A stretch of 64,000 nt of DNA from Clostridiales bacterium (GCA_004555155.1 SFJH01000023.1:13318-77317); one strand, 5' to 3'; shown: positions 49,029-57,933, counted from the first letter of the stretch. Numbers and translations are program-made. The notes: generated by a model not told the origin, from the letters alone.

Positions 49029-51335
49029 ATGCCGCTGCCTGGGAAACTCTGTATCGGTATCCTGGAAGAGGACAATCCACTCAAATCCTATTTTTGCTTC
49101 AAACCCCTTTTGATCGAAGAAAACGGCCGCTATGTCCCTTTTGAAAAGCACGACGCCTACCCCGAGGACGGCTGCATCCGGATTGTGCCGGACAAGAATG
49201 AATCCAGCCATTTCAAAGCCCGCATGCGCCGCATCGGGCTGTTTGCCGTGGTGGATTTGCGCGAGCATCCCAACGAAAACGACAAAATACGCCTGAACAA
49301 GAACTATCACGGCGACGAATCCGAGCGCAACGCGCACATCATCTATTCCGACGTGGTGCGCGAGCCTGCCCCGGGCATGATCTTTTCGCTGCTGCCGATC
49401 CGCCCGGAAGAGGCCGAAAACACCCTTCTGAGCGATGCGCCGGATGCGCCCAGCGTGCTGCTGCGCCCGGAGGAGGCCGTGCTGGAGGGCGCGTGGAGCT
49501 TCGAACCCGCGGAGGGCCAGGACGCATTTCGCCTGCACAGCGACCCTGCGCCCGTCCCGGTGGAGGATCTGCAGATCTTTGATCTGCCCGGCTTCCATGC
49601 GCGCACGCTCTCCTTCGCCATCCTGCCGCCGGAGAAGGTGCCCAGCGTCGCCGAGCCGCTGCCCGGAAAGCCCAGCGCCGCTCCCGCAGAGCCGCGCAAG
49701 GAGCCTGAACCCCGACCCGTTCCCAAGCGCCCGCCCGAGCCCGCCGCAGAATCCGAACCGGCGGATGCAAAGCCCTGGATCAGCCACAGCGAGCTCTTCG
49801 CGTCGGCAGCCGCCGCTTCCCGCGACTCCGCCCAGCAGCGCGCGCTGGCCGGTCAGACCGGGCTCAATCCCCGCCGCAGCCGCAGCCTGATGGAAATCAT
49901 CGACGACAAATGGAAGCGCTCCCGCCTGGAGCAGCTGGGGCATCCCGTACCCGAGATCGCCACGGCGTCTCCGGTACAGAGCCCCGTGGAAAAGGCGATC
50001 GCGGCCCTGCGCAACGCCTGGGCTGCCCGCGACCAGCGCGGCGCGCTGGCCGACGCCATGGTTCAGCTGGAGGGCGCTGAAATTGCGATGGACGCAAGGC
50101 GCGCCGCCCTTCGGGAGAGCGCCGTGAACGCCCAGCTCAACGAGCTGGAGGCGCAGCGCCTGAAGATGCTCAGCGACCTGGAGGAGCTCAAGCGCAGCAG
50201 CAGCAGCGTCCGCGAGGCGCTGAAGCAGGAGATCCGCCGCGACGAAGCCGAGGCCTTTGCCGATGCGGTTCGCAAAACAGAGCGCGCCCAGGCGGAATGT
50301 ATCCGCCAGGAGGCCGAGGCCAACCGCGCCCGCGCCGCTGCCGAGAGCGTGGAGGATGCGCTTCGCGCCATGACGGACGGGCGGTTTGAACAGCGGCTGC
50401 AGGAATTCGCCGTCAACAGCCGCGCTGTGGAGCTGCTGCGCAGGCCTGAAAAATCCAAGCCGGCGCCGCCTGCGGTCACCGGCTGCTCCGCAACCGCCGA
50501 CGAGCTCATCCTGCGCGTGCGCACGTGCTTTGCCGACGCCGGCTGCACCTTCTCCCATACCGAAGCGGTCAATCTGCTGGTCTGCGCCAGCCAGAGTCCG
50601 ATGCTGCTGCTGTCCGGCGCGCCCGGAAGCGGCAAGACCACCACCGTGCGGCTGCTGGCCCGCGCGCTGGGCATTGAAAGCGACCGGCTGATCGTGTTCA
50701 CGCCCGGCAAAGAGCCTCTGACCGACGATGAACGCCTGCGCGCCCTCTCTGACGGCGACGTTCCGGCCATCGCACTGCTGGAGGACGCCAATCTGATCGA
50801 TTCCGGCGATCCCACGCGGGGTCTGTATCCCGGGGCGGAGTCCGGCGGCCCGCTGCTGTGCGCCACCGTTCAGGACGATGGTCACCCCTTGTCCGCCTCG
50901 CTGCTGAGCCGCGCCTTCACCCTGCGCCTGAGCGAGGACGCGCCCGACTCCCCCTGGCCGCCCAGGGAGGTTTCCGCGCCCAAGGTCTATGCGCCCGTCT
51001 CCCGGGAATCTCTGCAGCGCGCCTTTGCGCCGCAGCCCGGCGACCTGCCCGCCAGCGTGACCAAGCGCATGGAGGCGCTGCGCAGCGATCTGGCGCTGCT
51101 GGGCACCCGATTCTCCCGCGGCACCCTGAACGCCCTGTGGCGCTACTGCGCCGCGGCCATCCCGCTGATGCCGCTGGAGCCGTCCGCAGTGCTCGACCTC
51201 GCGCTTGCCCAGCGCGCGCTGCCCGCGATCCTCGCCTCCGCGCCGCTGGACGCTCTGGCAGCGCTGCCCCGGGTGCTGGGAGATCTGCCCCGCTGCAAGG
51301 CGCTTCTGGAGCAGCCGCTGCCGGTTTCCCTGTGA
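49029..51335 (+). CDS. Orphan AAA ATPase with N-terminal globular domain and coiled coil
   Basis: A 768-residue protein of unknown function. Residues 1-160 form a globular region (FCFKPLLIEENGRYVPFE; DGCIRIVPDKNESSHFKARMRRIG) that I do not recognise. A Pro/Glu/Ala-rich linker spans about 205-245, then a charged coiled coil about 330-450. The AAA module follows: Walker A GAPGSGKTTT near residues 530-539 and Walker B-like ALLEDAN near 588. The helical lid and C-terminus are Leu/Ala-rich. GGGGAGG precedes the ATG. It is transcribed alone with a terminator after it. A McrB-like or MoxR-like chaperone or a single-gene defence role are guesses only. Confidence 0.8.
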   Translation: MPLPGKLCIGILEEDNPLKSYFCFKPLLIEENGRYVPFEKHDAYPEDGCIRIVPDKNESSHFKARMRRIGLFAVVDLREHPNENDKIRLNKNYHGDESERNAHIIYSDVVREPAPGMIFSLLPIRPEEAENTLLSDAPDAPSVLLRPEEAVLEGAWSFEPAEGQDAFRLHSDPAPVPVEDLQIFDLPGFHARTLSFAILPPEKVPSVAEPLPGKPSAAPAEPRKEPEPRPVPKRPPEPAAESEPADAKPWISHSELFASAAAASRDSAQQRALAGQTGLNPRRSRSLMEIIDDKWKRSRLEQLGHPVPEIATASPVQSPVEKAIAALRNAWAARDQRGALADAMVQLEGAEIAMDARRAALRESAVNAQLNELEAQRLKMLSDLEELKRSSSSVREALKQEIRRDEAEAFADAVRKTERAQAECIRQEAEANRARAAAESVEDALRAMTDGRFEQRLQEFAVNSRAVELLRRPEKSKPAPPAVTGCSATADELILRVRTCFADAGCTFSHTEAVNLLVCASQSPMLLLSGAPGSGKTTTVRLLARALGIESDRLIVFTPGKEPLTDDERLRALSDGDVPAIALLEDANLIDSGDPTRGLYPGAESGGPLLCATVQDDGHPLSASLLSRAFTLRLSEDAPDSPWPPREVSAPKVYAPVSRESLQRAFAPQPGDLPASVTKRMEALRSDLALLGTRFSRGTLNALWRYCAAAIPLMPLEPSAVLDLALAQRALPAILASAPLDALAALPRVLGDLPRCKALLEQPLPVSL

Positions 51336-51354
51336 GCCTTTCATCCGCGTTTGC

Positions 51355-51390
51355 AACGCCGCGCATCCGTATCCATGCGCGGCGTTTTCA
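51355..51390 (+). terminator. Terminator of the AAA ATPase gene
   Basis: AACGCCGCGCAT pairs with ATGCGCGGCGTT, followed by TT and C. Confidence 0.8.
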
Positions 51391-51422
51391 TTCTGCATCT
51401 TTTCCCCGTCGGACGGCCATAC

Positions 51423-51471
51423 AAAGCGGCGCGGAAAGTCTTCCCGAAGGAAGCGCTTTCCGCGCCGCTTT
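51423..51471 (-). terminator. Terminator of the YbaK-type gene
   Basis: AAAGCGGCGCGGAAAG (51423-51438) pairs perfectly with CTTTCCGCGCCGCTTT (51456-51471). It lies 11 bases past the stop of the minus-strand gene. Confidence 0.75.
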
Positions 51472-51481
51472 CAGCCGATGA

Positions 51482-51958
51482 TCATTCCCCATCGCGCCAT
51501 GCCTTGCACACATCCACCCATTCCCCGCCGGAGAGATTCTGCAGCTCGTCCAGCGTCAGCTCGATGGCGCTGTTGGAACTGCCGCAGGCAGGATAGACCG
51601 CAGCAAACCGGCGAAGGGATTCGTCCAGATAGACCCCCACGCCATCGTTGACGGCGAACGGACAGACGCCGCCCACCGCATGGCCGACGAGTTCGACCAC
51701 CTGATCGGGCGTCAGCATCTTCGCCTTGGTGTGGAACTGCGCCTTGAAGCGGCCGTTGTCCACCTTTGCGTCGCCGGCCGCCACCACCAGAACCGCATGC
51801 CCGTCCACCAGGAACGACAGCGACTTTGCAATGCGCGCCGGCTCGCAGCCCACGGCCTGTGCAGCCAGCTCCACCGTTGCGCTGGAAACGTCGAACTCCA
51901 GAATGCGGTTCTCCATATTCCGCTCGCGCATGAATGCCCGAACGCGATCAATAGACAT
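51482..51958 (-). CDS. YbaK/EbsC family aminoacyl-tRNA deacylase
   Basis: A 158-residue protein, the usual length. The start at 51958 is fixed by the promoter directly upstream, which runs through the longer open frame. Family hallmarks are AAQAVGCEPARIAKSLSFLVDG with the catalytic Lys, VVAAGDAKVDNGRF and VGHAVGGVCPFAV. Relatives hydrolyse mischarged Cys-tRNA(Pro), Ala-tRNA(Pro) and similar. It appears monocistronic. Confidence 0.92.
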   Translation of the reverse strand: MSIDRVRAFMRERNMENRILEFDVSSATVELAAQAVGCEPARIAKSLSFLVDGHAVLVVAAGDAKVDNGRFKAQFHTKAKMLTPDQVVELVGHAVGGVCPFAVNDGVGVYLDESLRRFAAVYPACGSSNSAIELTLDELQNLSGGEWVDVCKAWRDGE

Positions 51959-52004
51959 ATTCAACCCAGCTTTCGCAATGATGCTTTTATTCAAATCGAA
52001 AGCC

Positions 52005-52033
52005 ATTATAGCAAAACCGGCTTCATTTTTCAA
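52005..52033 (-). promoter_or_regulatory. Promoter of the YbaK-type gene
   Basis: TTGAAA (52028-52033), 17-base spacer, TATAAT (52005-52010, preceded by TGC) on the minus strand. Confidence 0.8.
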
Positions 52034-52143
52034 GTCTCCGCGCGTAAATCGGGCGCGCCCGGCCCAGAACCGTCGTTTTCCCCTTGACGCAAGGCGGCGC
52101 GAAGGCCTTGCCGCCTTCGCGCCGCCTCCACAGACTTCGCGCG

Positions 52144-53436
52144 TTACTCCGCCGCAACAAAATGCATTGCCCAGTCCGCGATATCTGCCGCCACGCGGCT
52201 GTCCACCTGCCCGGTGCGGGCGTAGACCTCCATGGCGTTGGCAATGCCGTCGCCCGGCTGCGCCGTCATAAACAGATGATTCAGTCCTGCATACTCAATG
52301 TAGGTAAACGGCCCGCCGTCGCCCAGGCCCTCCCGCCAGGCTTCATAATCCGCGCGGGATACCTGGAAATCCGCGTCGCCCCAGAGGAACAGCATCGGAA
52401 CCTCCGCCGCCCTGGCCAGCGCGATTTCGTCCAGCGATTCCATGTGCCGGAGGTACTTCACCGTCATTCCGAACACCGTGTCGGAATCGCTCAGCGCGCC
52501 GATGTTCTCACCCTTCTGCCTTTCGGCGTCGATCTGCGCCTGCAGGGCGTCGCGCTGCTCGCCGGACATGCCCTCCAGCACCGCCAGATTCTGCTCCATC
52601 GAGATTTCCCACAGCTTTTTCGGCGTGCCTGCCAGCGCCGCGCCGCCGTCAAAGCCGCACTCCGTCACCAGCCAGGGCATCAGCATGCCGCCCTCGCTGT
52701 GACCGACCGCAATCGTCCTGGACGCGCCGGTCTCCGCCCTCAGCACGCGCAGCGCCTCCCGAACCGATCCGAGATACTCGTCCTCCACCGTCTCCGCGCC
52801 CAGCTCGGGATGCGCAAAAGTGATCTTGTCGAAGCGGATGGAGCCCACCCCCTGTGCAGCCAGATCGTACGCCAGATCCCGGAAGGGCTTGTTTGCGCCC
52901 ACAGTTTCATCGCGGTCGCTGGCGCCGGAGCCGTGGATCAGCACTGCATAGACGCCGCTGTCCTCTGCCGGGACGAGGATCTCCGCGCCCAGCTCCATCT
53001 CCGTGCCCTCAAAGAGCTTCACCTCCCGGGCCGTCGTTCCCTCGGGCAGTGCGCGCTCCATTGCGGCGGATGCTTCCGGCACCGGCTGCAGCAGCAGCGT
53101 CTGCACCTCGCCCGTCTCGTTCAAGCCAACAATCAACTGCTGCCGACCGTTCTCATGCGTCAGCAGCGCGACGGCAAAGCCCTGCTGCTCGGCGTATTCC
53201 GCACCCACGAGCGCGCCCAGATTGCCGATCTGCGCCGTCCACGCGGCCGCCAGCGCTTCAGGTCCCACCGACGCCTGCGTGTCCTCGCTGAGCATGCTCA
53301 CGATGGCGGCATAATCGCCGTTGACAAAATCCTCCACAATCGTCCTCGCCGCCTGCTCCACCGGAGAAATCTCCTCCGCAAGGGCCGCGGCCGTCATCAG
53401 CAGTACCGCCAATAGAAATGCTGTCAGTCTCTTCAT
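52144..53436 (-). CDS. Secreted DUF3887-alpha/beta hydrolase
   Basis: A 430-residue exported protein. Signal peptide MKRLTAFLLAVLLMTAAALA ends with a signal peptidase I site. A DUF3887-like domain follows (about 22-115, starting PVEQAARTIVEDFVNGDYAAIVSML). The alpha/beta hydrolase domain (about 140-430) has the oxyanion block LIHGSGASDRDE, nucleophile Ser in VGHSEGGM, catalytic Asp in LFLWGDADFQ and His in GLNHLFM. Function: hydrolase of an unknown ester or amide. It lies one base after the SdpI-like gene, thus in the SdpR operon. GC-rich hairpin arms (AGGCGGCGCGAAGG) lie downstream near 52090-52125. Confidence 0.88.
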   Translation of the reverse strand: MKRLTAFLLAVLLMTAAALAEEISPVEQAARTIVEDFVNGDYAAIVSMLSEDTQASVGPEALAAAWTAQIGNLGALVGAEYAEQQGFAVALLTHENGRQQLIVGLNETGEVQTLLLQPVPEASAAMERALPEGTTAREVKLFEGTEMELGAEILVPAEDSGVYAVLIHGSGASDRDETVGANKPFRDLAYDLAAQGVGSIRFDKITFAHPELGAETVEDEYLGSVREALRVLRAETGASRTIAVGHSEGGMLMPWLVTECGFDGGAALAGTPKKLWEISMEQNLAVLEGMSGEQRDALQAQIDAERQKGENIGALSDSDTVFGMTVKYLRHMESLDEIALARAAEVPMLFLWGDADFQVSRADYEAWREGLGDGGPFTYIEYAGLNHLFMTAQPGDGIANAMEVYARTGQVDSRVAADIADWAMHFVAAE

Positions 53437-53437
53437 C

Positions 53438-54127
53438 TTATTTTCTCCCTTCCCCGCGCTGCAGTCCGGCATGCACCCGGCGCGCATAGACCCAGATGAT
53501 CAGCGATCCGCCCAGCGCAAAGACCAGCAAGCCTGCAAGCTCCAGCCACTTCATGCCGCTGAAATACCCGATCAGCGCGCAGCCCGCAGACAGCAGACCC
53601 GCAGACACGTACGTCCGTCCGGCGAAGCGATGCACCCGCCGCCAGACCTCCTCGCTCTCCAGCGTCTCGCGCACCCTGATGCCGAAGGTGCGGTTCCGCT
53701 GAACCACGGGCATATAGTTGCCCAGCACAACCATCAGCAGCGAAATCCCCAGCGTGATGGCCAGATCAAAGGGCACTGCCGTCACCGTCTCGCCCAGCTG
53801 CGCCCCGGTGGCGCAGAGCGCGCGGCTCATCCAGCCCAGCAGGACAAACACCGCCGCAAAGCATCCCGCAAAGATGGTCAGCGGCCGGTTGTTCGCATAG
53901 TCCCTGCCGCGTATGCGCTGCTCCAGCGCAATGCCAGCGCACACCAGCAGCGCGATCGACGGGAAAATCATCAGAAACCACTTTGAGCCCATCCGATCCA
54001 CCTCGAACCGGATGTTGAAATGCCCCGGCACAATGTCCGGCAGCGTCGACATCATGCACAGCATCGCGATCAGATTGACCGCTGTCGCCGCAATCAGAAC
54101 CCTCATCGTCCAGCGATAGTCCTTCAT
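53438..54127 (-). CDS. SdpI family membrane protein, DUF1648 domain
   Basis: A 229-residue membrane protein with six helices. The N-terminal DUF1648 block DIVPGHFNIRFEVDRMGSKW is followed by the SdpI signature GNYMPVVQRNRTFGIRVRETLESEEVWRRVHRFAGR. In Bacillus subtilis SdpI confers immunity to the SdpC toxin and signals to SdpR; no toxin gene is seen here. It is co-transcribed with the SdpR-like repressor directly upstream and the hydrolase downstream. Confidence 0.92.
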   Translation of the reverse strand: MKDYRWTMRVLIAATAVNLIAMLCMMSTLPDIVPGHFNIRFEVDRMGSKWFLMIFPSIALLVCAGIALEQRIRGRDYANNRPLTIFAGCFAAVFVLLGWMSRALCATGAQLGETVTAVPFDLAITLGISLLMVVLGNYMPVVQRNRTFGIRVRETLESEEVWRRVHRFAGRTYVSAGLLSAGCALIGYFSGMKWLELAGLLVFALGGSLIIWVYARRVHAGLQRGEGRK

Positions 54128-54394
54128 CTATTCTCCCTCCCTGTGAAACAGCGTCGCAACGCTTCGCATAAAATCCTGGAACACGGTGGTATTCAGCCGA
54201 TAGGTAATGGTCTGGGCCTTTTTCTCGCCCGTGATCAATCCGGCCTGCTTCAGAATGCTCAAGTGATGGCTCACCGTCGCCTTCGAGAGCTCAAATCTGT
54301 CCGCGATCTCGCCCGCCGTCATATCCCGGTCGCGCAGCATGGTCAGAATCTCCCGCCGGGTGCCGTCTGACAGCGCGCTCCACACGTCGTTCAC
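54128..54394 (-). CDS. ArsR/SdpR family autorepressor
   Basis: An 88-residue winged-helix repressor beginning MNDVWSALSDGTRREILTML, the SdpR start. I choose the GTG at 54394, which follows GAGGGA by about 9 bases; the ATG at 54427 would sit at the start of transcription. Recognition helix: MTAGEIADRFELSKATVSHHLSILKQAGLI. No metal-binding Cys is visible, consistent with SdpR rather than an arsenic sensor. It probably represses its own operon through the inverted repeat at its promoter. Confidence 0.88.
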   Translation of the reverse strand: MNDVWSALSDGTRREILTMLRDRDMTAGEIADRFELSKATVSHHLSILKQAGLITGEKKAQTITYRLNTTVFQDFMRSVATLFHREGE

Positions 54395-54429
54395 GCGCTC
54401 ACTTCCCTCGTGTATTTTGATGATCATCT

Positions 54430-54474
54430 AAATACAGTATACGCCCATCCCGCGCTCCTGTCAAGACTGTATTT
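54430..54474 (-). promoter_or_regulatory. sdpRI promoter and candidate SdpR operator
   Basis: On the minus strand TTGACA (54459-54464), 17-base spacer, TATACT (54436-54441). Flanking the promoter are perfect inverted 9-base repeats, AAATACAGT (54430-54438) and ACTGTATTT (54466-54474). The second repeat lies inside the 3' end of the AraC gene. Confidence 0.7.
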
Positions 54475-55297
54475 CGATTTTCATCGAATTATTTTCCGAT
54501 GCATAATCTGTGGGCGTGCAGCCTATGACCTCGCGAAATCGCCGGGAGAAGTACAGCTGGTTTTCAAAGCCCACGGACGTGGCCACGGTTTTCACGCTCA
54601 GATCGCCGCGGCGCAGCAGCGCGCAGGCCTGCCGGATGCGCACCTGGGTGAGCACCTGCACCGGCGACAGCCCCAGCTGCGCCATGAACAGGCGATACAG
54701 CCTGCTGCGGCTCAGACCCACGTGTGCGGCGACGTCCTCCACCGTAATGGGCAAGGCGAGATTGTTGACGATGTAGTCGCAGGCGCGCTGGACGCTGTCA
54801 TCTCCGCGGCGAACGGCGGTCGCGCGGTGGTCGCGCATCAGCGCCGCCAGCAGCTGATACAGCGCGCCGGTCATGAACGCCGCCTGATGGGGCAGACTTC
54901 CCCGGGATTCATAGATTCGCATCATTTGTTTATACACATCCGCGTTCACGCCGCGCAGCACGGGCGCTTCCGCGCTCAGGTCGGTCTGATCCAGCAGCAG
55001 CTTTGCCTCCGTGCCGTGAAAGCCCACCCAGCAGTATTCCCACGGCTCGCCGGGATCGGCCTGGTAGAAGATCCGCTCATCCGGGCGCGCGAGAAAAAGA
55101 TCCCCCCGAGCCAGTTCAAACCGCCGTCCGCCCACCTGATACACGCCCTTGCCCGCGATCACATAGTGCATCAGATAGTGATCCCGCACGCCGGGGCCCC
55201 AGCTGTAGCTGCCCTCGCAGCGCTGCACGCCCGTGTTGCACACCGTCAGCGCGCCCAGCGTCCGCTGCGGAAATTTGTAAGAATATTTGTATTGCAC
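54461..55297 (-). CDS. AraC family transcriptional regulator
   Basis: A 278-residue regulator, start GTG at 55297 (AAGGGGG 8 bases upstream). The cupin-type sensor covers YVIAGKGVYQVGGRRFELARGDLFLARPDER, the HTH part DYIVNNLALPITVEDVAAHVGLSRSRLYRLFMAQLGLSPVQVLTQVRIRQACALL and VKTVATSVGFENQLYFSRRFREVIGCTP. It is divergent from galE. The likely target is a sugar utilisation gene, possibly galE, but no site was identified. Its end overlaps the sdpRI promoter. Confidence 0.85.
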   Translation of the reverse strand: MQYKYSYKFPQRTLGALTVCNTGVQRCEGSYSWGPGVRDHYLMHYVIAGKGVYQVGGRRFELARGDLFLARPDERIFYQADPGEPWEYCWVGFHGTEAKLLLDQTDLSAEAPVLRGVNADVYKQMMRIYESRGSLPHQAAFMTGALYQLLAALMRDHRATAVRRGDDSVQRACDYIVNNLALPITVEDVAAHVGLSRSRLYRLFMAQLGLSPVQVLTQVRIRQACALLRRGDLSVKTVATSVGFENQLYFSRRFREVIGCTPTDYASENNSMKIEIQS

Positions 55298-55380
55298 GCA
55301 CCGCGCCCCCTTCCGAACCCATTTTATCGCACTTTTCCAAAAAGCGCAACAAATATCCATATCCCATGCCCATTTCTCTA

Positions 55381-55409
55381 TTGAAGTTCCCGCGCCGAGG
55401 CGGTACAAT
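55381..55409 (+). promoter_or_regulatory. Promoter of galE
   Basis: TTGAAG (55381-55386), 17-base spacer, TACAAT (55404-55409). Confidence 0.75.
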
Positions 55410-55443
55410 AGAATCACAAAATGATACAGGAGGTCATCGCATT

Positions 55444-56442
55444 ATGAAGGTACTGGTCACCGGCGGCGCCGGCTATATCGGCAGCCACACTTGCGTAGAA
55501 CTGCTCAACGCGGGACATGAGGTCGTCATCATCGACAATTTCGTCAACTCCAAGCCCGAGGCACTGGACTGCATCCGCCGCATCACCGGCAAGGACTTCG
55601 CCTTCTGCGAGGCCGACCTGCGCGACCGCGCGGCCGTGAAGAAGCTGTTCGACGAGCATGCCATCGACGCCGTCATCCACTTCGCGGGCCTGAAGGCCGT
55701 GGGCGAGAGCGTTCAGAAGCCCCTCGAGTACTACGACAACAACCTGGGCGGCTTCTTCGTTCTGGCCGAGGAAATGCGCGACCACGGCGTGAAGAAGATC
55801 GTGTTCTCCTCCTCCGCCACCGTGTACGGCATGAACAATCCCGTTCCCTTCCGCGAGGAGATGCCCACCTCCGCAACCAATCCCTACGGCTACACCAAGG
55901 TCATGATCGAGCAGATGCTCCGGGATCTGGCTGTGGCGGATCCGGACTGGAGCATCGTGCTGCTGCGCTACTTCAACCCCATCGGCGCGCACGAGAGCGG
56001 CCTGATCGGCGAGGATCCCAACGGAATTCCCAACAATCTGCTGCCCTACGTGGCCCAGGTGGCGGCCGGCCTCCGCCCGCACCTGAACGTGTTCGGCAAC
56101 GACTACGACACCCCCGACGGCACCGGCGTGCGCGATTACATCCACGTGGTGGATCTTGCGCTGGGCCATCTGGCCGCGCTGAACTACGCCGACAGCCATC
56201 AGGGCGCCGAGGCCGTCAACCTGGGCACCGGTCACGGCACCAGCGTGCTGGAGATCGTCAAGGCCTTCGAAAAGGCCTCCGGCCGTCCGGTTCCCTACAA
56301 GATCTGCCCCCGCCGCGCCGGCGATATCGCCACCTGCTACGCCGACACGAAGAAAGCCGCCGATCTGCTGGGCTGGCGCGCCACCCGCAATATCGATGAC
56401 ATGTGCCGTGACGGCTGGAATTTCGCCAAGAACCGCTATTGA
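55444..56442 (+). CDS. galE: UDP-glucose 4-epimerase
   Basis: A 332-residue epimerase interconverting UDP-glucose and UDP-galactose. The NAD-binding start MKVLVTGGAGYIGSHT, the catalytic triad residues in FSSSATVYG (Ser) and NPYGYTKVM (Tyr-x3-Lys), LLRYFNPIGAHESGLIGEDPNGIPNNLLPYV and DGTGVRDYIHVVDLA are all present. AGGAGG lies 10 bases before the ATG. It is single-gene, with its own promoter and terminator. Confidence 0.97.
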   Translation: MKVLVTGGAGYIGSHTCVELLNAGHEVVIIDNFVNSKPEALDCIRRITGKDFAFCEADLRDRAAVKKLFDEHAIDAVIHFAGLKAVGESVQKPLEYYDNNLGGFFVLAEEMRDHGVKKIVFSSSATVYGMNNPVPFREEMPTSATNPYGYTKVMIEQMLRDLAVADPDWSIVLLRYFNPIGAHESGLIGEDPNGIPNNLLPYVAQVAAGLRPHLNVFGNDYDTPDGTGVRDYIHVVDLALGHLAALNYADSHQGAEAVNLGTGHGTSVLEIVKAFEKASGRPVPYKICPRRAGDIATCYADTKKAADLLGWRATRNIDDMCRDGWNFAKNRY

Positions 56443-56451
56443 TCCGCTTCA

Positions 56452-56490
56452 GTCTGCGCCGCAGCCTCTCCGGGCTGCGGCGCAGACTTT
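56452..56490 (+). terminator. Terminator of galE
   Basis: GTCTGCGCCGCAGC pairs with GCTGCGGCGCAGAC, followed by TTTATT. Confidence 0.85.
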
Positions 56491-56702
56491 ATTCATAATT
56501 TATTTATATTTATGCGTACAAATCCACCTCCTGATCTCCCTGCGGGCGTCGGCGTTTGCAGCCGTGCGCACATCCGGCTTCATCCTATGAGATTATTCTC
56601 CAAAACACCTCGCCGGAGCCCCGGATTTGAACGTTTGCCCCCTTCCCGCCTTCATTCCGCGAGACATAACCAAAAATACGCATAAAAACACGCCATTGTC
56701 AC

Positions 56703-56731
56703 TTGACATTTTCTTCACAAAAATGTATAGT
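56703..56731 (+). promoter_or_regulatory. Promoter of the liv operon
   Basis: TTGACA (56703-56708), 17-base spacer, TATAGT (56726-56731). The rest of the 360-base gap from galE (56443-56802) is AT-rich with the galE terminator and no gene. Confidence 0.8.
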
Positions 56732-56802
56732 TACAGATAACGTTTTGAGCGAGCCGAACGAGCCCGCGCAATTCGAGAAAATTGTTTGGGAGGAATTCGA
56801 TT

Positions 56803-57933
56803 ATGAAGTTCACCAAGACTCTGGTTGCAATGATCCTCGTCCTCGCAATGGCCCTGTCCATGAGCAGCATCGCCATGGCAGAAGGCGCTGTGAAGATCGG
56901 CCTGATCGGCCCCATGACCGGCGCTGCCGCGAGCTACGGCACCTCCGTCAAGCAGGGCGCTGAGCTGGCTGTTGAAGAAGTCAACGCGCTGGGCGGCGTT
57001 CAGATCGAGCTGAACGTCATGGACGACGAGCATGACGCCGAGAAGTCCGTCAATGCCTACAACAATCTGTGGGACTGGGGTTGCCAGATGATCATCGGCT
57101 CCGTCACCACCACCCCCTGCGTGGCCGTTGGCGCCGTGGCCTATGAGGAGCGCATGTTTATGCTGACTCCCTCCGCCTCCTCCACCGACGTCATCGCCAA
57201 CAAGGACAACGTCTATCAGCTGTGCTTCACCGACCCCGCTCAGGGCTCCGCTTCCGCGCAGTACATCTCTGACCACGCGCTGGCCTCCAAGGTCGCCGTG
57301 ATCTACAACAACGCCGACGCCTACTCCACCGGCATCTATCAGACCTTCGAAGCGAAGGCCGCCGAGCTGGGCCTGGAGATCGTCTCCGTTTCCACCTTCA
57401 CCGACGACACCACCGACTTCTCCGTGCAGGTGACCAGCGCGAAGGAAGCCGGCGCCGAGCTGGTGTTCCTGCCCATCTACTATACCCCCGCTTCCATGAT
57501 CCTGCAGCAGGCTGACTCCATGGAGTACGCTCCGATCTTCTTCGGCGTGGACGGCCTGGACGGCATCCTGAACATCGAAGGCTTCGACACCTCCCTGGCC
57601 GAGGGCGTCATGCTGCTGACCCCCTTCTCCGCGGACGCGACCGATGACCTGACCGTCAACTTCGTCACCAAGTACCAGGAGAAGTACTCCGCCACGCCCG
57701 ACCAGTTCGCCGCCGATGGCTACGACTGCGTCTACGCCCTGTACAACGCCGTCCAGAACGCCGGCATCACCGCTGAGACCTCTACCGAGGACGCCTGCGA
57801 GCTGCTGATCGCCGCCATGCAGGAGCTGGAGATCACCGGCGTGACCGGCACCATGACCTGGTCCTCCACCGGTGAAGTCACCAAGACGCCCACCGCTGTG
57901 AAGATCGAGAACGGCGTGTACGTCGGCGCGTAA
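56803..57933 (+). CDS. livJ: Branched-chain amino acid ABC transporter substrate-binding protein
   Basis: A 376-residue binding protein of the LivJ/Leu-binding fold. Signal peptide MKFTKTLVAMILVLAMALSM ends SSIAMAEG without a lipobox Cys. The mature part begins VKIGLIGPMTGAAASYGTSVKQGAELAVEEVN and has VTTTPCVAVG, VAVIYNNADAYSTG and PDQFAADGYDCVYAL. GGGAGG precedes the ATG. It is the first gene of livJHMGF, followed by a terminator and a long hairpin that should lower permease expression. Confidence 0.95.
   Translation: MKFTKTLVAMILVLAMALSMSSIAMAEGAVKIGLIGPMTGAAASYGTSVKQGAELAVEEVNALGGVQIELNVMDDEHDAEKSVNAYNNLWDWGCQMIIGSVTTTPCVAVGAVAYEERMFMLTPSASSTDVIANKDNVYQLCFTDPAQGSASAQYISDHALASKVAVIYNNADAYSTGIYQTFEAKAAELGLEIVSVSTFTDDTTDFSVQVTSAKEAGAELVFLPIYYTPASMILQQADSMEYAPIFFGVDGLDGILNIEGFDTSLAEGVMLLTPFSADATDDLTVNFVTKYQEKYSATPDQFAADGYDCVYALYNAVQNAGITAETSTEDACELLIAAMQELEITGVTGTMTWSSTGEVTKTPTAVKIENGVYVGA

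Noticed and set aside
48664..49080. Minus-strand 138-residue frame
   Set aside because: It crosses the divergent promoters and overlaps both flanking genes, with no start signals.
48927..51398. Minus-strand 823-residue frame over the AAA gene
   Set aside because: The plus-strand gene has a promoter, a GGGGAGG site, a Walker A motif and a terminator; the antisense frame has Gln/Arg/Gly-rich shadow composition.
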